Below are positions 35,553 to 48,352 of a stretch of DNA of 64,000 nucleotides, piece after piece. A program made the translations under genes and the position numbers. How positions within the stretch are numbered: position 1 is the first letter of the stretch; each line of letters starts with the position of its first letter. The notes under the pieces are model-generated. The model was not told the origin of the DNA. It saw nothing but the letters and a program-made list of their open reading frames with translations, and made no database searches. This stretch comes from Cryptomeria japonica (taxonomy: Eukaryota; Streptophyta; Pinopsida; Cupressales; Cupressaceae), in NCBI RefSeq assembly GCF_030272615.1, contig NC_081414.1, forward strand, positions 2,231,501 to 2,295,500, in the 5' to 3' direction.

Positions 35553-35748
35553 AGTTCTACTTTCACAAGGAGAGCTATATGAGGATGCATCTTTCTCAAT
35601 TTTTGTTTTACTAGTTTGGCTCCTAGAGAAACATTTAGATGTTGCATTATAAGATCTGGATCCAACCCTGGAATGTCTGCATATGGCCAGGTCAAATTGA
35701 TTTGTCATCTTTTGAAAAATTCTAGATATTTCTGCTTTTCTTGTTCTG
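35553..35748 (-). pseudogene. Tat2 pol fragment before and at the RT start
   Basis: Text PYADIPGLDPDLIMQHLNV, then GAKLVKQKL and MHPHIALLVKVEL, matches Tat1 at 12040-12155, which leads into RT. It stops at 35553 where Tat1 is inserted, so RT is cut within its first residues. A TGA lies just upstream in the frame (near 35710). Confidence 0.8.
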
Positions 35749-35758
35749 ATAGACAAGT

Positions 35759-37160
35759 TGTCGGTGATGATATGATGAATCAATAATGATCTAGTCAACT
35801 ACTGAGAAGGGGGAGAGGGGTGAATCAGTATATATAAAACAAGATAAACTTTCACCAAACTTAAACCCAACTCATAAATCAACAACTGAACTAATTAGTT
35901 TAGACACTGAACCATAAACGGTTACTGCAATGTCAAGTTTACCGATTGACTAAAATATCAAAATAACAGTGTAATCAAATATATAACTTAGATACCTTTT
36001 ATCCAAAATATCAATACACTTTACTAACATTAGTAATAGCTCATTTTAGATCACTTCCAGACATCTAAACATGTCTTAGTGGTTTTACCAGTTAAACATA
36101 ATAACCATATAAAAAACATACAGAAAATCATTCACCACTTGACACAATTATTTTTGACGTGGAAACCCAAATGGGAAAAACCACAGTAGGGATGAATACC
36201 CACAAGTATTTTGAACTCTTCTGAATTTCTCCTTGTTAGGAGCCAAGCCTTGTTAGAAGCTTTACAAAAATGTCTTGTTAAGAACAAATCCAGTTAAGGA
36301 CCACCTGGTTAAGGGATTGACTACAATACCCTGTTAAGGGAAATACCCAGTTAAGAGTAACCTCGGTAGAGGATTTGAATTTCAAGCTAATGGATCACCT
36401 GGTTAGAGGATTTAGATAGCACCAATCTTGTTAAAGCTTACTCAGTTAGGGGATTTAACTGTTGTAATTGTTAGAGAACAACAAGGTCTTGTTGATTCGG
36501 TAATAGCACTGGTCTGCTTGATTAGATCCTTTTAAGCTCTCATCTGCCTTCAAAACATTCTACAGATACTCCTTCTATTTCGGCAACAATTAGACTACCA
36601 CACATAACTAAAATTGCCTTATAAGAAAATACAATAGGTCGGTAACACATCACAAAACCAAATATCTTATAGAGATTACAAACATATTGGTTCAAACATG
36701 ACCGTTGGGATACATAGTAATCATCTGCACATTGTTCTAGACAACCTCGACCGCTCCTTAATCACCACTCATCGAATCCTATAACTAATCACGTGGTTTC
36801 CACTTCATGCTATGCACTTGCTCATTCCCAAGATAAAAAGTTATCTTCACGTGCTAAAATAACTTTGAAACTCATCACGTGTAACATGCATACGTGGCAT
36901 AATCATCTTTGGTCACCATTCAATCATAGATCAACACAGCTGATTCTCCAAGCTCCATCAATTAGGGTTCAACTTATCAACAGGTTAGGGTTCCTGGTTG
37001 ATCACTCTTCTTGAAATACTAATACCGGTTTCCAACACTACTTCACTACCAGTTGCAAAACTGCATCACTACCGGTTGTAATATAACTCTAATATCGGTT
37101 ACTATTGACATCAGTGACGACATTATACTTCATTAATGCAATATTCATGCAATGCCAACA
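35759..37160 (-). repeat. Solo copia-type LTR inserted in Tat2
   Basis: 1402 bp; on the minus strand from TGTTGGCATTGCATG to CATCACCGACA. It contains the block GTGGAAACCCAAATGGGAAA (36159 on) and the C-rich block near its 3' end that also mark the LTRs of Copia1 and Copia2. It has no internal region or PBS, so it is a solo LTR. Flanks are ATAGACAAGT (35749-35758) and ATAGAGAAGT (37161-37170), a 10-base duplication with one mismatch, where 5 bases would be normal. The Tat2 frame resumes on both sides. Confidence 0.8.
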
Positions 37161-37170
37161 ATAGAGAAGT

Positions 37171-38147
37171 TGCCAAATGTAGAACCTTTGGTTTATCTAT
37201 TGTTCCAATGTTGACTGCCTCTGTTGGTTCAATTAGTATAGATGATCTCTCTTGATAATATTCAGGTAAGGTGTCAAATCTCCCATCTTCCAGCGCCTCA
37301 AGGAGGTTTTCACCGTCAGATGCATCCTTTCTTTTTACTTGTCCCTGGTCTAATGTTGCCAATAAATGGTTTTCAGCATTAGACCTGGTAGTTTTTTCTT
37401 TATTTTTACTTTTGCAACTAGGAGATTTGGCACCCACTTGATTGGAAGATGTGTTAGCAAAATCCCTGGTGGAAGTTGTTGTGGGCTCAATTGCATTGAG
37501 GTATAAGGCTATAGCGTGGTCATTAGGAAAGGTATCAATTTTAGTATGTCCTTCATTATCCCAATCAATAAGTTCAGGATATATTAAAGGTAAAGGATCC
37601 TCAGGTTTAGATTTTTCAAAGGCATTAAGGGTCATGATAGAAATGTCAAGGCTTTCAATACATATTTCAATGTCTAGAATGAAACTCTTGTCAGAATGAC
37701 CTCTCGCAAGTAGCTCTTGATCATCCTCGATTAAATCCAAGTCGACCAAATGTGATTCTAATTCAAAGTAAGTTTCTTCAGTTGATTGTTCAAAATGATA
37801 GGAGTCCCATTCCCATTCATTAGAATCTTTTTGTTTGCTTGTTCTTGTTGTTTAGCAGATGTTTCTTCCCTTTCAATTGCAAGTTTCTCTTGTCAAATAT
37901 CATGTTCATCTTTTTGTTGGCTAGAAGATGTGTCCTCTTATAGAGTAACTTGTCCATACCCTAAGCCTGATTTGTATGTAGTCTATTGAGTATGAGGCTC
38001 TATTAGTTCTAGAATACCTTCCTTCCTTTTTCCTAAAGGACCCGTTCCAGTGTATCCCATTTTTTGGAGGATGTTAAATCATATTCCATATTTTTCTATA
38101 GGTATTCTAACATTATTGATCTTTTGTTGGACTTCTTCATCCTTGTA
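37171..38147 (-). pseudogene. Tat2 G-patch and acidic linker before RT
   Basis: From the Copia1 junction: LYKDEE (38147 down), a G-patch-like QKMGYTGTGPLGKRKEGI (about 38080-38025), then an acidic linker with PLPLIYPELIDWDNEG and RFDTLPEYYQERSSILIEP. All align with Tat1 between 10615 and 11930. The frame changes at least once. TGA and other stops occur around the G-patch. The fragment joins the piece at 35748 once the solo LTR is removed. Confidence 0.78.
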
Positions 38148-38152
38148 TAGCC

Positions 38153-39730
38153 TGTTGGCATTATGTGAACTGGCATGAGCATTATGTGAACCGGCATGAG
38201 CCTTATGTAAACTGGCATGAAGACATAATGATATTGTATGTTGTCATTGATGTCAATATGAGACATATGTGTGAACCAGTATATGCCAAAGTGAAGCGGC
38301 ACATTTGTTCAAAGTGAACTGGCATGCAGTTATGAGAACCGACAGATGGAAGCATTGTATAACTACCGGTTGGTATGGCAGCTTCCACTTTGGGGTTTCT
38401 GGTTGGAGTATCTCAAGTCTGTGTGACTTAATCGGTGATCTTTGTGTGATGAGTTAGCAGTGTGATGGAGGACAGATCATGTTGCCATGTAAGCTCTGTG
38501 TGCGTGAAGGATTTTGCATGAAGAAGACTATTCCTATCTACCTCAGGAATGTGTGAAGTTTTTCCAATGGTGATAACGCGTGATGGGTTATCAGCTACCA
38601 TGAAAACGGTGGATAATGGACGATGGAGAATGTCTTGAGATCGACTCAAGACTAGTGCATTTAATGCAGTATGTTTTAACGGTCAGGATTGAACCATTTG
38701 AATTGCTCAACCTAACATGTTTAGGGTTTAAGGTTTTTAATACCGACCTGTATGTTCCCTATAAGGTCGATGTTAGGTTTCTATCTGAGGTTGCTGGCAA
38801 AAGTTGTGAGTGTGTATCCAACGAAAGTGATACAAGATTCTTGCCAGACCATAGGAGAGAAGAGATACCTGCAAAGTGTATGTGCAGAGGGAAAAGAGGA
38901 GCCTAAACGGATCTATATTAGTATTAAGTGTTGTTAACAGATCATTGTAATACCTGTTGATCTCTAACCACTTCAATAGTTGTAAAATCCCCTAACAGGG
39001 TAGCCTTAACTGGCTTGATTCAAAATCCCTTAAATCGGGTGGTCTTAACCGGCTTGCTGTAAATCCCTTAACTGGGTAACTCGAAGCTAATGAGTTCTGA
39101 GAAGCTAGAGAAGCTTAGGAGATCCTTTCAGCTATTGAGTTCTTAAAATCCTCTAACAAGGTGACCCTACCGGGTTTAACCCTTAACCGGGTGATCCCTA
39201 ACAGGATCGGTTCTTACCAGAACCTATTGTATTGTTCTTAACCGGACAAGGCTCCTAACAAAGCAGACTTCTAAAGAGTTCAAAAAGAAGCTTGTGGGTA
39301 TTCATCCCCACCATGGTTTTTCCCAGTTGGGTTTCCACATGAAAAATAAGTGTGCCATGTGAAATGATTTTTTCTTGTGATGCTTTGTTTTATCTGTTAT
39401 ACACATGAAGTTTCTATGTTCTATGCCTGTCTATAAAACATATTGAACTCATTGTTGTGAAGATTTGATGGTTAATTCTACTAGTTCATGCATGAGAACA
39501 TTATGATAATGTGGTATTGAGCTAAGAGAAAAGCTTAGTGAGTGACTGGTTCATGACTGATTGAGCTATACTGGATGCTACCGGTTGCACTCTGTTTTAC
39601 CGGTATCTCTGTTTATCAGTCATTGTGAGTGTTTGCTGTCAAACCAATTTTGGACTGTATTTGTGTCTGTACTAATTCACCCCCCCTCTCAGTACCGGTT
39701 TGGTACTAGTGGTTCATCATTGAGTTATCA
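38153..39730 (+). repeat. 5' LTR of Copia1
   Basis: 1578 bp, TGTTGGCATTATGTG to GAGTTATCA. It starts with three 21-bp tandem units (GCATTATGTGAACCGGCATGA type) where the 3' LTR has two. It contains an array of short TTAACCGGG-type repeats (38980-39250), then GTGGGTATTCATCCCCACC and a C-rich block near the end. Confidence 0.93.
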
Positions 39731-39732
39731 AT

Positions 39733-39746
39733 TGGTATCAGAGCCC
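39733..39746 (+). other. Primer-binding site of Copia1
   Basis: TGGTATCAGAGCCC two bases after the 5' LTR, complementary to initiator tRNA-Met. Confidence 0.92.
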
Positions 39747-39799
39747 TCCAGGTCCTCTGTGTTGTAAGCTTAACCGCTTGAGGAAAAGATCCTAGCCAA

Positions 39800-42700
39800 A
39801 TGATGAAGAGGGAAGGTCCAAAGTTCAATAGGGAAAACTTTGGTATATGGAAAGAAAGGATGAAGATATTCATCAAAAGAATGGGTGTTCAACACTGGAG
39901 TTATGTTGAAAATGTATATGTTGTTCCTACTGGTACTCTCACCGATGACCAAAAGAGAGAGATACAAGAAAATGGGCAAGTCATGGAAGCCCTCATCAGT
40001 AGTCTATCTAACATTGAGTTTATTGATGTTTAGGACAAGGCAAATCCCAAAGAAGTATGGGATGCTCTTGAAAATATCTATGGTGGTGATGAGCATGTAA
40101 AACAGGCTAAGGAAGAGAGCTTGAGAGGAAAGTTTGAAGACATGAGAATGGTTGAAGGAGAGACCATTCAGCGGTATGGAATAAGAATCAAAATAGTTGT
40201 TGGAGAAAAAAAGAGTGCAGGTGGCAAAATAGAAGATTCCACTGTGGTAAGCAAAGTCCTGAGGTCCCTATTGCCGGTCTATGCAATAAGGGTTGCTGCT
40301 ATTCAGGAGTTGAGATCAATAGACAAGTCTAAGGCATCCTTGGACTCCATCATAGCCAAGTTGATAGCCTATGAGCTGAATAGCTTTGATGGTAGTGTTC
40401 AAAAGTTAGAATTAGCTTTTAAAGCTTCTGCTATACCATCCAGAAAAGGAAAAGAGGCTAGCACTAGTGGGGAACCTAGTCAGAACAAAGAGATGAATGA
40501 TGAAGAGTTTCTAATGGAATTTGAAGCTCTTCTAGCCAGGAGATTCCCAAAAGGAACTGGTAAATACAAAGGTAAGCTACCTTTGAAATGTTTCTCCTGC
40601 AACCGGATAGGACATATTGCTATGAACTATCCTAATAGTGACAACAAGGACAAACCGGAAAGGTTCAAGAAATTCAAAGGAGGAAATTGGAGAAATTGTT
40701 TTGTGGCAGTTGATGAAGGTGTCACAGATGAGGAATCAAGAGATGAAGAAAATGAAGACATTGTGTTCATTGTTGTAAAGGAAGATGTGATAGACAAGAA
40801 GGCTCTTATCTCCTGGTTTGATGATTCCAATGAGTGGATCATTGACAGTGGTTGTTCTCACCATATGACTGGTGATCGGAGCAAGTTTCTATCATTAGAA
40901 GAGTATGATGGTGGTGTGGTTTGCTTTGGCAATGATGCACCATGCAAGGTCAAAGGTAGACGGTCCATCTCCTTGAATGGAAAGAGTAGTGCTGACAATG
41001 TGTATTGAGTTGATGGTCTCAGACACAACCTTTTAAGTGTTGCCCAGTTAAATGATAGTGGACTCACTCTGCAATTCAAGAATGGAGTTTGCAGAATCAA
41101 AGGTAAAGATGGTAAATTGGTAGCCACCGACATGCAGACTAAAGTTAACCTATTTCATCTAAATGCTAATATAAGTAGATGTCTTATGGCTAAGCTTGAT
41201 GATAGCTGGATATGGCATAGGAGATTCTGCCATGTGAACTTTGACAACATTGTGAAGGCTAGTAAGATCAAGGCAGTTAGAGGGTTGCTGGTACTGAGCA
41301 AACTGGATAATACCTTGTGTAGAGAATGTCAATTGGGGAAAATGTCTTCCTCAACTTTTAAAGGTAAATCTTTCACTGCTGACAACTTGCTTGATCTTGT
41401 GCATACTGATTTATGTGGTCCTATGAAAACTAGAAGTGTGTAGGGTGATAGGTACTTCATGATTCTCACTGATGACTACTCAAGAATGATGTGGGTCACA
41501 TTCTTGAAAGACAAGTCTGAAGCTTTTGGGAAATTCAAAGCTTTCAGAGCATTAGTGGAAAAGGAAAGCGGTAAAAGGATCAAGTGTCTCAAAACTGATC
41601 AAGGAGGGGAATTCACTTCCAGTGAATTCAACAAGTACTGTGAAGAATTTGGCATCAAGAGACAGCTGTCTGCCCCCCGGACTCCATAGCAGAATGGCCT
41701 AGCAGAGAGGAATAACCGGACTATGGTTGAAGCAGCTAGAACTATGTTGATCCAAGGAAAGGTTGCTCACACCTTTTGGAGAGAAGTGGTGAGCACTGCA
41801 GTTTACACTATGAACTGGGTACTCATCAAAAAGGGCAAGGACAAAACTCCTTATGAGTATTGGGCCGGTAAGACCCCTGTGGTAAATTATTTTAAGGTAT
41901 TTGGTAGCAAGTGTTACATCAAGAGCAGTGAACATCAGGGCAAATTTGAAGCTAAATGTGATGAAGGAATATTTCTAGGATATTCCACCAAGAGTAAAGC
42001 TTTCAAGTGCTACAACAAAAGGACTCAAAGAATTATGGAAAGCATCAATGTAAGAGTTGATGAATCCTTTGAGAAGACTGAGAAAACTGGCAGTGAGCAA
42101 GTTGTAAGTAAACTGGTTGCAACCTTCTGGGAACCGGTTGTCAATCAATCAAGCACTAGTAACAGTGTTCCTGAACTGGTGAATGTTGATACTGATGAAG
42201 ATAAGGATGAAGAAGAAAAGCAAGAAGAACCAATTAAGACCATTCCTCGGTATGTCAAGTTGAATCATGATCCCAAGCAGATCATAGGTGATAAGGATGC
42301 AGGAATCCTTATCAGAAGAAAGATCAGAGAAAACTTATGTATGATCTCTGAATTTGAGCCTAAATCATTCAAAGAGGCTCATAATGATGAAGACTGGACC
42401 AAGGCAATGGAAGAAGAACTTGACCAGATAGAGAAAAATGGTACATGGTCCTTGGTACCCAGACCAGAGCATAAGAATGTCATTGGCACCAAATGGGTGT
42501 TTAGAAATAAGTTGAATGAGGATGGCACAGTGATTAGGAATAAAGCCAGACTGGTATGCAAAGGATATGCTCAAGAAGAAGGTGAAGACTATGGGGAAAC
42601 CTTTGCTCCTGTAGCCAGATTGGAAGGAGTTCGTATGCTTCTTGCATATGCAGCTTTTAAGAGATTAAAGGTATATCAAATGGATGTAAAATCTACATTC

Positions 42701-43891
42701 CTAAATGGTGTACTTGAATAGGAGGTATATACTGAGCAACCAGATGGGTTTACCCTATCTGAAGATAGTGACATGGTATGTAGGCTACACAAAGCATTAT
42801 ATGGTCTAAAGCAAGCACCTAGGGCATGCTATGAGCGCCTACATTCCCATCTTGTGAAGATTGGATTTGAGAGAACAAGTGAAGATAGCAATATCTACTT
42901 GAAGTCTAAAGATGATCAGATCTTGATCTATGAAGTTTTTGTTGATGACATCATCTTTGGTGGAGATGACAAGATGAGTCATGAGTTTGCTGATGAGATG
43001 AAGAAAGAGTTTGAAATGTCACTCATAGGGGAGATCAAGTTCTTCATTGGACTACAGATCCAATAGATGAAAGATGGAATCTTCATCACTCAGTCCAAAT
43101 ATGTCAAAGAGGTGTTGAAGACTTTTGGCATGGAAGATAGCAAACCGATTGGTACACCGATGGTGACCGGTTGCAAATTGACAAAGGAAGATGATTCCGC
43201 ACTGGTTGATGAGAAGGAATACCAATCAATGATTGGTAAGTTGAGTTATGTAGTGCATAGCAGACCGGATATTGCACATGCAGTTGGCTTCACTGCAAGG
43301 TTCTAGAAGAGTCCAAGAGAATCTCACTTGAGTGTAGTCAAGTAGATTCGTAGGTATCTGAAGGGAACAATTGACTATGGATTGTGGTACCCATACAGCA
43401 ATAATTTCAATTTGAAAGTATTCACAGATGCTGATTGGGTCGGTAATGTGGATAACCGAAAGAGCACAACTGGTGGTGCATTCTTTCTCGGTGGTAGACT
43501 GGTCTCATGGATGATTAAAAAGAAGAGTTACATCTCTCAGTCTACAGTGGAAGCAGAGCATGTTGCAACTTTCATGAACTACACTCAGACAATCTGGATG
43601 AAGCATGTACTGGAAGGCTTCAAGATCCCTGTATCTGAACCGGTAAGTATATTCTATGATAACACAAGGGCTATCAATATATCAAAGAATCCGATTTTAC
43701 ATTCTAGAACCAGGAATTTTGAGCTTAAGTATCATTTCTTGAGGGAAAAGGTTCAGAATAAAGAGATTGCACTGGAGCATGTGTCCAGTAAGGAGCAGTT
43801 AGCAGACATATTCACCAAGCCTCTCCCAAAGACAACATTTGTGCATTTGAGAGGTGAATTAGGGGTATTGCCCCTTCAGGAGGTGAACTAA
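39800..43891 (+). pseudogene. Copia1 gag-pol, one frame with eight stops
   Basis: One frame of about 1,363 codons from the ATG at 39800 to TAA at 43889, with no frameshift. Gag (39800-40580) ends in a zinc knuckle CFSCNRIGHIAMNYP whose last Cys is Tyr (about 40589-40633). Protease has IDSGCSHHM (about 40845). Integrase has the HHCC part (WHRRFCH...CRECQLGK, 41213-41335) and core HTDLCGP, TDQGGEF and ERNNRTM (41400-41730). RT (42395-43060) has FVDDIIFGG (about 42937). RNase H is 43400-43850. Stops: TAG 40031, TGA 41006, TAG 41441, 41687, 42719, 43064, 43304 and 43343. All fit transitions at CAG or TGG. Visible catalytic residues of PR, INT and RT are intact. Confidence 0.93.
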
Positions 43892-44134
43892 AAGTGGTTG
43901 TTCCACATCAGTTAGCTACTGGGTAGACAAATCTTTGGTTGATTGGTGTGTTTAAGGATGCTACTCCTCAGGGGGAGCAGCCTGAGGAAACAGTGATGAT
44001 TGTACCTCCACTTTGGCATTGTTGTCAAAGGGGGAGAAGAAGTGAAGCGGAAAGATATCTGTAGCAAATGGGGAGAAGATGTGAAGGAGAGATGATATCT
44101 TTTGTATATTTCCATCAATGCCAAAGGGGGAGAT

Positions 44135-45706
44135 TGTTGGCATTATGTGAACCGGCATGAGCATTATGTGAACCGGCATGAAGACATAATGATATTGTAT
44201 GTTGTCATTGATGTCAATATGAGACATATGTGTGAACTAGTATATGCCAAAGTGAAGCGGCACATTTGTTCAAAGTGAACCGGCATGCAGTTATGAGAAC
44301 CGGCACATGGAAGCATTGTATGACTACCGGTTGGTATGGCAGCTTCCACTTTGGGGTTTCCGGTTGGAGTATCTCAAGTCTGTGTGACTCAATCGGTGAT
44401 CTTTGTGTGATGAGTTAGCAGTATGATGGAGGACAGATCGTGTTGCCATGTAAGCTCTGTGCGCGTGAAGGATTTTGCATGAAGAAGACTATTTTTATCT
44501 ACCTCGGGAATGTGCGAAGTCTGTCAAATGGTGATAACGCGTGATGGGTTATCAGCCGCCATGAAAATGGTGGATAATGGACGATGGAGAATGTCTTGAG
44601 ATTGACTCAAGAATGGTGCATTTAATGTAGTATGTTTTAACGGTCAGGATTGAACCGTTTGAATTTCTCAACCTAACATGTTTAGGGTTTAAGGTTTTTG
44701 CTACCGACCTGTATGTTCCCAATAAGGTCGATGTTAGGTTTTTGTCTAAGGTTGTTGGCAAAAGTTGTGAGTGTGTATCCAATGAAAGTGATACAAGATT
44801 CTTTCCAGACCATAGGAGAGAATAGATACCTGCAAAGTGTATGTGCAGAAGGAAAAGAGGAGCCTAAACGGATTTGTATTAGTATTAAGTGTTGTTAACA
44901 GATCATTGTAATACCTGTTGATCTCTAACCACTTCAATAGTTGTAAAATCCCCTAACAGGGTAGCCTTAATTGGCTTGATTCAAAATCCCTTACATCGGG
45001 TGGTCTTAACCGGCTTGCTGTAAATCCCTTAACCAGGTAACTCGAAGCTAATGAGTTCTGAGAAGCTAGAGAAGCTTAGGAGATCCTTTCAGCTATTGAG
45101 TTCTTAAAATCCTCTAACAAGGTGACCCTATCAGGTTTAACCCTTAACCGGGTATCCCTTAACTGGGTGATCCCTAATAGGATCGGTTCCTACTAGAGCC
45201 TATTGTATTGTTCTTAACCGGACAAGGCTCCTAACAAAGCAAACTTCTAAAGAGTTCAAAAAGCAGCTTGTGGGTATTCATCCCCACCGTGGTTTTTCCC
45301 AGTTGGGTTTCCACGTGAAAAATATGTGTGCCATGTGAAATGCTTTTGTCTTGTGATGCTTTGTTTTATCTGTTATGCACATGAAGTTTCTATGTTCCAT
45401 GCCTGTCTATAAAACATATTGAACTCACTGTTGTGAATATTTGATGGTTAAGTCTACTAGTTCATGGATGAGAACATTATGACAATGTGGTATTGAGCTA
45501 AGAGAAAAGCTTAGTGAGTGACTGGTTCATGATTGATTGAGCTATACTGGATGCTACCGGTTGCACTCTGTTTTACCGATATCTTTGTTTATCAGTCATT
45601 GTGAGTGTTTGCTGTCAAACCGGTTTTGGATTGTATTTGTGTCTGTACTGATTCACCCCCCCTCTCAATACCGGTTTGGTACTAGTGGTTCATCATTGAG
45701 TTATCA
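44135..45706 (+). repeat. 3' LTR of Copia1
   Basis: 1572 bp, same ends as the 5' LTR. It lacks one of the three 21-bp start units and has one extra TTAACTGGGTGATCC-type unit near 45155. The other differences are scattered substitutions. Confidence 0.93.
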
Positions 45707-45711
45707 TAGCC

Positions 45712-48352
45712 ATTGTAGCACATCTTTGTCCTTTGTTTCCTCTAATAAGGTCCCAACACTAACAAATGCTCCACCAAATATTGGAAGAGGTTTTAAAACT
45801 AGTTGTTGTTTTTAGTTTGATGGTTTACCATAAGATTTAGGAGAAAGTGGTAACTGTGATAGTGAATATTCTTCATTCCCTCGATCTCTTAGCTGCATTT
45901 GTTTTTCCATGCTTGAAAAAATTGAGGCAAATGATTTTTCCTTGGATTGTGTGCTTGAAGATGATGCCTCCCTATTATGAGGAACAATGACGTCTTGAGC
46001 CAGTTTCAGATTACTACAGTAGTGGAATGGATTTGAATCTGTTGAGATTGTGATATCCTACCCATTGTATGGAAATTTTAGGTAGTGATGACATGTTGAT
46101 GGAATAGCTCGTATGGCATGTATCCATGGTCTTCACAAGAGTATGTTGTATGATAAATTCAAGTCTAGAACTTGGCATGTTGTGTCTTTCTACAAAGGTC
46201 CCACTCTGATGGGTAATACCATAATTCCTTTGGAGAGACACTCTTCTTCATCATATTCTTTGATTGTGATCTTTTTTCGGGGATCAACTACATCTTTAGA
46301 ATAACCTAGAGCATGAACAAAACTTAATGAGAAAATGTTTAAGCTAGCTCCCCCATCTATTAGGACATGTTTAACGCACATCTTATGAATGAGGACTTCA
46401 ATATGTAAGGGAGTGTTATGGGCGTCTACATCAAGATCTTTGGACACAGTCATATCTACTAATGCTCTTTCTAGAATTTCTTTGTGTGCAGGTGAAAGTC
46501 TTAAAATTTCTAAGATGGATATTTATGCAGGAGTTTTTTGTAGTTGATCCACTAGACTGTATTGTTTTGAAGCGAATGACGTGCTAGTTGTAGGCCCCAA
46601 AAAAACAACTTTGGCTTTGCTTCTTGTGATAGCATGAGCAGGTTCTTATTGTTGTTTTTCTTTAACCACAATCACATTTACCATATTGTCGTATGCATGA
46701 GCATAGTTCACCTTTGCTTTACCCTTACCATTATATGTTGTTGAGGATTCACCCTTCTCATAGTTAGGAAGTAGAGTTTTGAAATTTGTATGCGATTTGT
46801 TTGTTATATGTCCATCTATGATTATTACACCATTATCAATCAAATATTGGATGACATGTTTCAAGCGCTGACAATTATATGTCTGATGTCCATTGTTTCA
46901 ATGAAAATTGCAATAATGATTGTCATTCCACCAAGAAGGTTTCACCTAGGCTTCAAAATTTCTTCCTTCTGGCAAGGTAATCAACTTTTTGCGAGAAGAA
47001 TCTTTAATGCTGACCCAAGTGGTTCACCAATGTTTGTAAATTTCCTATGAAATAAATTGTTGAAAGTTGATTTGTGGTGATTGTTGTTTTGTTGAGTTGT
47101 TGCTGAGTGACTTGATAAATTGAAAACTGGTTTCTTTGAGTTCACATTATTGTTATAAACTATCCCATCATTGATGACATTTTGATTTATGTTCCAAAAT
47201 TTGGGCCTATCATTGTTATTGTTGTTGTTGGTATTGTTGTTAGGAAGATTAACTCCTTCTTTGCATAGCTTCAATTCACCCTTATTTATCATGGCTTCTT
47301 CCATCTTGATTCCATTATCAATCAATTTTTTCAAAACTTTGATGACATTGCATTTTTATATGATAGCTCATTTGTTCATTTAGGTTGTCAATTAATATGT
47401 CCATTTTCTCATATTCTGGCACCGTACGAGGATATCATGAAGCTAACTGTCTCCATCTCTGTAGAAACATCATGAAAGGTTCTCCACTCTTTTGTTTGGT
47501 ATTATATAGGTCTAACATTATGTCCTCATGTTGTATGTTGTAAGAGTATTGTGAAACAAACATATCCACCAATTTTGCGAATGATCTAATTCTAGGTGGA
47601 AGTTTGGAGAATCATTCCATAGCCAGTCCACTTAAGCTCTTTGGAAATAATCTCATCAGGTATGTATCCTCATCTGTAAACTCAATACTCATCGTGCAAA
47701 ATTCTCTTATATGATCCTGGGGCTCAGTGCTTCCATTATATTTGTCATATCTAGGAGTTTCACAACCTGTCGGAAATGGTATCATGTTTAGATTTTTGTC
47801 GAATGGGTAAGGAAAAATTTCTTGAAGCGAGTATCTTCTAACAGTTCCTCTTTGCATATCTTGAATATGTGTTTGCAACGTTTATATTTGTTGTGTAAGA
47901 GTTGTGAGAGGATTATCAACATGATTTATTCTTGCATAACCATGAGTTTGTGTTCTAGTATGATCTTGATCTCTTCTCATATCATCCAAGCTATTTCTTG
48001 TGTCCTCATTAGATTTGGCATTGTTGAGAATTTCTATGTCATCCTTTTTGAGAACGGAAGTTTCCTCATTAGTTCTTGTGTTATCAAGAATTGATGTGTC
48101 ATCATTTTTGTGATCAGAATTCTCTTTGTGTTGTTCGTTATTATGGAAAGGGTCACTTCTCCTTTGTCCTAAATTGCTCATATCCAAATCTTGGGGGAGT
48201 GTAGCACCAAATTTTACTAACATTAGGAAGTATTTTTCTTTTTCTCCCTCCAATATTTTCTCCATAAATTTATCAAATTTGGGATCTTGTTTGATTTCTC
48301 TGATATGTTGATCTGTTATGTCTTCTTCTTGTATTTCGCTTCGGTATGCCAT
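45712..48352 (-). pseudogene. Tat2 gag-protease, broken
   Basis: Starts at the ATG near 48352 (MAYRSEIQEEDI). Gag core resembles Tat1 (FPYPFDKNLNMIPFP, DTYLMRLFPKSLSG, 47880-47610). An Asn-rich linker (47240-47180) and a CxxH-type knuckle region near 46900 follow. Protease has VLIDGGASLNIFSL (about 46360) and ILLCRPW, where LLGRPW is usual. The frame runs on to the Copia1 junction at 45712, just before the LYKDEE text. Frameshifts near 47550 and 46980, plus several TAG stops, break it. Role as for Tat1 gag-protease. Confidence 0.82.

Larger units (their letters stand above)
38153..45706 (+). mobile_element. Copia1: complete Ty1/copia element with both LTRs
   Basis: LTRs 38153-39730 and 44135-45706, PBS, single-frame gag-pol, polypurine tract CCAAAGGGGGAGA (44121-44133). 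A perfect 5-bp TSD TAGCC lies at 38148-38152 and 45707-45711. Inserted into the protease-to-G-patch linker of Tat2. Structurally complete but coding-dead through eight stops. Order gag-PR-INT-RT-RH is diagnostic of Ty1/copia. Confidence 0.95.

Noticed and set aside
38616-38976. Short open frames in the Copia1 LTRs (also 44698-44937)
   Set aside because: Non-coding LTR sequence; frames are short and have no motifs.
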